Assembly (NCBI GenBank): GCA_008975185.1
Contig: BFAU01000131.1
Span: forward strand, 1-9,280
Length of the DNA: 9,280 bases
DNA from: a bacterium MnTg04
Lineage (GTDB): Bacteria; Pseudomonadota; Gammaproteobacteria; Steroidobacterales; MnTg04
Direction: 5' to 3'
The notes beneath the pieces are model-generated. The model was not told where the DNA came from. It was given only the letters and a program-made list of their open reading frames with translations, and did no database searches. This document shows, one piece after another, positions 7,501 to 9,280 of the stretch. Numbering within the stretch: the stretch's first letter is position 1; each line of letters begins with the position of its first letter. The position numbers and the translations under genes were made by a program.

Positions 7501-7636
7501 CCGGCGACGAATTGGTGCGGCTTGCATCGCCAGACCGCTTTCCCCTGGCTCGAGAAAAAGGGCTCCGGCTGCTTTCCGGCTGTGCAATAATATCGCTGCC
7601 GGCACCTCGACCCCCAATAACAGCAACAGGAACCGC

Positions 7637-7885
7637 ATGGATATTTCCGACGAGCACAATCTTGCCGAGCAACGCGGTCTGCCGCGGCCATTCGGCATCA
7701 AGGTGACGCTAAATCGGGAAGATCCGTTTCGCAACCTGGTAGATGAAGGCTGGGAGAAATTTCACTGGTACCCCAGCGCCGAGCAACGCGATGCCGCTTT
7801 CGAGGACATGCGCGGCAGGCACCGCTATTCGCGTCGCGGAGACCGCCCGTCGCTGGTCTACGACAAGGTGGACAAATCCGGCTGA
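7637..7885 (+). CDS. small hypothetical protein (82 residues)
   Basis: The ATG at 7637 follows AGGAA (7628-7632) by four bases. The product is short, soluble and charged, without signal peptide, cysteine pairs or membrane segment. Recognisable landmarks are LAEQRGLPRPFGIKVTL (9-25), DPFRNLVDEGWEKFHWYPS (29-47) and the basic MRGRHRYSRRGDRPSLVYDKV (58-78). I recall similar small proteins from gammaproteobacteria beside housekeeping genes, but I know of no established function and propose none. It lies 136 bases after the kinase gene and 61 bases before the zinc-ribbon gene, on the same strand. Good ribosome binding site and ordinary amino-acid composition support a real gene. Confidence 0.75.
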   Translation: MDISDEHNLAEQRGLPRPFGIKVTLNREDPFRNLVDEGWEKFHWYPSAEQRDAAFEDMRGRHRYSRRGDRPSLVYDKVDKSG

Positions 7886-7910
7886 CGATGCGGCTAATTT
7901 TCAAGCAGGA

Positions 7911-7924
7911 GGGCCTTCAGGCCC
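7911..7924 (+). other. short hairpin next to an orphan ribosome binding site
   Basis: GGGCC (7911-7915) and GGCCC (7920-7924) make a perfect 5-bp stem with loop TTCA. It begins inside the strong ribosome-binding-like AGGAGGG (7907-7913), yet the nearest usable start, the zinc-ribbon ATG at 7947, is 33 bases on. No T-run follows, so a terminator is unlikely. Confidence 0.35.
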
Positions 7925-7946
7925 GATAACCCAGACCCAACCGAAC

Positions 7947-8177
7947 ATGACTGAAAAACAATCCGCCGGCATCGCCGATCCCACGTGCCCCTCCTGCGAA
8001 GTCCGCGGCATGGACAAGATCGTCTCGCAACCCAGTTCCGAAACCGCGAAAAAAGGCCAGCCGTGGTTCTTTGTCGCCCAATGCACCGACTGCGGCCACG
8101 TGTATGGCGTGTTTGCCAAGCATATTTTCGGACCGCCCGGTGGGCCGCAACTGGTGGTCAAGGAACGCGGCAATTGA
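7947..8177 (+). CDS. small zinc-ribbon protein (76 residues)
   Basis: Two knuckles, CPSC (Cys14, Cys17) and CTDCGHVYG (Cys46, Cys49), form a four-cysteine zinc ribbon with 28 residues between the pairs. Between them lie a polar stretch and the strand-like WFFVAQ (40-45), as usual for ribbon folds. There is no signal peptide, so a cytoplasmic location is expected. The frame is open upstream to 7743, but that part overlaps the preceding gene and codes for nothing similar. The ATG at 7947 is therefore the likely start, although it lacks a ribosome binding site at normal distance. Its stop overlaps the thioesterase start (TTGA), pointing to translational coupling. The specific family and function are not recognised; nucleic-acid or protein binding is possible. 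Confidence 0.78.
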   Translation: MTEKQSAGIADPTCPSCEVRGMDKIVSQPSSETAKKGQPWFFVAQCTDCGHVYGVFAKHIFGPPGGPQLVVKERGN

Positions 8178-8599
8178 AAGTCCTCGATGACTACCCGGTG
8201 GTCATCGAATTGCCCGTGGTCTGGGGCGAGATGGATTCTTTCAGCCATGTCAACAACATCATCTATTTTCGTTATTTCGAGTCAGCGCGTCTTGCCTATG
8301 TCGAGCAGACGGGTTTGCTGGAGTACATGGACAAAACCGGTATCGGCCCGATCCTGTCGCACACCGAGTGCCGGTTCAAACTCCCGTTGAGCTACCCCGA
8401 TACGGTCTCGGTCGGCGCCAGCATTACCGAACTAAAAGAAGATCGCTTCAAAATGCTGTATGCCATAGCCAGTCACGCAACCGGGAAGATCGCCGCCGAA
8501 GGCAGCGGAACGATCGTGTGTTTCGATTACAAGAACAATTGCAAGGCGCCCCTCCCGGATGAAGTCCGTGACCGGATCGAACGCATTCAGAGTCGCTGA
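8174..8599 (+). CDS. acyl-CoA thioesterase, hotdog fold (4HBT/YbgC-like)
   Basis: The product has 141 residues, the normal length for the family. The TTG start at 8174 overlaps the stop of the zinc-ribbon gene by two bases and has AAGGAA (8160-8165) 8 bases upstream. The next ATG (8230) would cut into the catalytic motif. VVWGEMDSFSHVNNIIYFRYFESAR (residues 15-39, read in parts) is the 4HBT signature, with catalytic-type Asp21 and the HVNN turn before the central helix. The later strands include LPLSYPDTVSVGASI and the GTIVCFDY strand typical of hotdog sheets. Family knowledge: these enzymes hydrolyse acyl-CoA thioesters in the cytoplasm as dimers or tetramers; YbgC-type members act in lipid metabolism. 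The true substrate cannot be read from sequence. Confidence 0.9.
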   Translation: MKVLDDYPVVIELPVVWGEMDSFSHVNNIIYFRYFESARLAYVEQTGLLEYMDKTGIGPILSHTECRFKLPLSYPDTVSVGASITELKEDRFKMLYAIASHATGKIAAEGSGTIVCFDYKNNCKAPLPDEVRDRIERIQSR

Positions 8600-8665
8600 C
8601 GGCTCGGAAAAAGGGGGTGGATTTATTTCCCCTCCAGAAACGGCTTCAGCCGCGAAAAACACTCA

Positions 8666-8684
8666 AGGGAGGCATTTCCTCCCT
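8666..8684 (+). promoter_or_regulatory. hairpin covering a strong ribosome binding site before the TonB receptor
   Basis: AGGGAGG (8666-8672) and CCTCCCT (8678-8684) form a perfect 7-bp stem with loop CATTT. The left arm is the best ribosome binding sequence in the region, and the receptor ATG (8688) begins 3 bases after the right arm. Folding would hide the site; no T-run follows, so it does not look like a terminator. Confidence 0.5.
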
Positions 8685-8687
8685 GGC

Positions 8688-9280
8688 ATGCTTGTGCTCT
8701 TTGTGCTGGCAGCGCCATCGGTAGCGGCGGAGACCGAAGCACCGCGGCCACCCATCGATGAAGTCGTCGTTACCGCGATGCGCGACTCGCAAGACCCGCT
8801 CAAACTCGCCGGCAACGCCACGGTAATCGATCGGGAATCGATTCAAATACTCGCCCACACGCATGTCGCCGACCTGCTGGTGCAATCACCCGGCGCCTGG
8901 GTTACCGCCGGCAGCGGCCAGGAGCACCTGAGCGCGATCCGTTCGCCCGTTTTCACCGGCCCCGGCTCCTGCGGCGCGTTTTTGTTTCTCGAAGACGGCG
9001 TGGCGATACGCCCGGCCGGTTTCTGCAACGTCAACCAGCTCATGGAGATCAACAGCGAACAAATGCAGGCCGTAGAAGTGATCCGTGGACCCGGCAGCGC
9101 GCTGTACGGCGCCAATGCCTTGCACGGCTTGCTGAATTTTCTGACCCCGGCCGGCTCCCCATCGGGACCGTCGACCTCTATCGAGGCAGGCCCCGACAAT
9201 TATTACCGTGTCAAACTCGATAGCGGCGGGCGATCCGGCGACTGGCGCCTGCCTGCCAACGGCACGCACGATGGCGGCAC
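8688..9280 (+). CDS. TonB-dependent outer-membrane receptor, N-terminal part, cut by window end
   Basis: 197 residues are visible of a family usually 600-900 long. A hydrophobic signal segment (residues 1-14, ending VAA) precedes the TonB box IDEVVVTA (23-30). A plug domain follows: ATVIDRESI (44-52), VADLLVQSPG (60-69), then SCGAFLFLEDGVAIRP (94-109), and the typical VIRGPGSALYGANALHGLLNF segment near residues 130-150. Cys95 and Cys113 in the plug may form a disulfide. Family knowledge: such receptors import siderophores, vitamin B12, metals or glycans using TonB-ExbB-ExbD energy; the ligand cannot be told from this part. The start is uncertain. ATG 8688 gives a signal peptide with no positive n-region, while the frame stays open upstream (a GTG at 8568 within the thioesterase gene) and encodes K and R residues just before the hydrophobic core. 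The gap after the thioesterase is 88 bases. Confidence 0.88.
   Translation, partial: MLVLFVLAAPSVAAETEAPRPPIDEVVVTAMRDSQDPLKLAGNATVIDRESIQILAHTHVADLLVQSPGAWVTAGSGQEHLSAIRSPVFTGPGSCGAFLFLEDGVAIRPAGFCNVNQLMEINSEQMQAVEVIRGPGSALYGANALHGLLNFLTPAGSPSGPSTSIEAGPDNYYRVKLDSGGRSGDWRLPANGTHDGG

Noticed and set aside
7497..7706. ATGA-overlapping 69-codon frame directly after the kinase gene
   Set aside because: The overlap with the kinase stop is attractive, but the frame runs through the ribosome binding site and start of the 82-residue gene, and the product looks like non-coding translation.
7036..7734. 232-codon minus-strand open frame
   Set aside because: It is antisense to the kinase catalytic core and the following small gene, with no motif or suitable ribosome binding site.
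7985..8173. N-terminal extension of the thioesterase frame to an ATG at 7985
   Set aside because: It would overlap nearly the whole zinc-ribbon gene and add residues foreign to the hotdog family; the TTG at 8174 has a good ribosome binding site.

Overview
The window is GC-rich, densely coded bacterial chromosome. The gene families (periplasmic ApbE, SYLF protein, DksA-type zinc finger, a Kdo/WaaP/RIO-like kinase with a DFQ motif, a TonB-dependent receptor) point to a Gram-negative gammaproteobacterium, perhaps Chromatiales-, Woeseia- or Xanthomonadales-like. That placement is inferred from family content and base composition, not from a marker gene. I see no transposase, integrase, tRNA, rRNA or CRISPR array.

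Left part (1-2451). A truncated apbE (minus) is divergent from a secreted SYLF/Ysc84-domain protein (plus). That gene converges on a minus-strand lipoprotein with an EexN-like N-terminal pattern. Upstream of the lipoprotein, also on the minus strand, is a short DksA/TraR-type zinc-finger regulator. Its start is best placed at 2451 from the ribosome binding site.

Centre (2667-6728). One minus-strand gene of 1353 codons fills 44% of the window. It encodes an N-terminal AAA-like/STAND-type NTPase with clear Walker A and B motifs and a winged-helix-like region, then a single transmembrane segment, a helical linker, and a long WD40-like beta-propeller array. Between the first propeller blade and the rest sits a segment that reads as a P/Homo B domain, the jelly-roll module of proprotein convertases. 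The layout suggests a membrane-spanning NTPase switch with a large extracytoplasmic sensing or binding part. It is the most unusual item in the window.

Right part (6832-9280). Divergent from the NTPase gene, across a 103-base gap holding a 16-base inverted repeat, is a rightward run. It comprises a small kinase of the Kdo/WaaP/RIO type (TTG start), an 82-residue conserved-looking hypothetical protein, a 76-residue zinc-ribbon protein, a YbgC-like hotdog thioesterase (TTG start overlapping the preceding stop), and the N-terminal 197 residues of a TonB-dependent receptor cut by the window edge. A 7-bp hairpin covering the strongest ribosome binding site precedes the receptor. The zinc-ribbon and thioesterase genes are probably translationally coupled; no common pathway for the whole run is evident.
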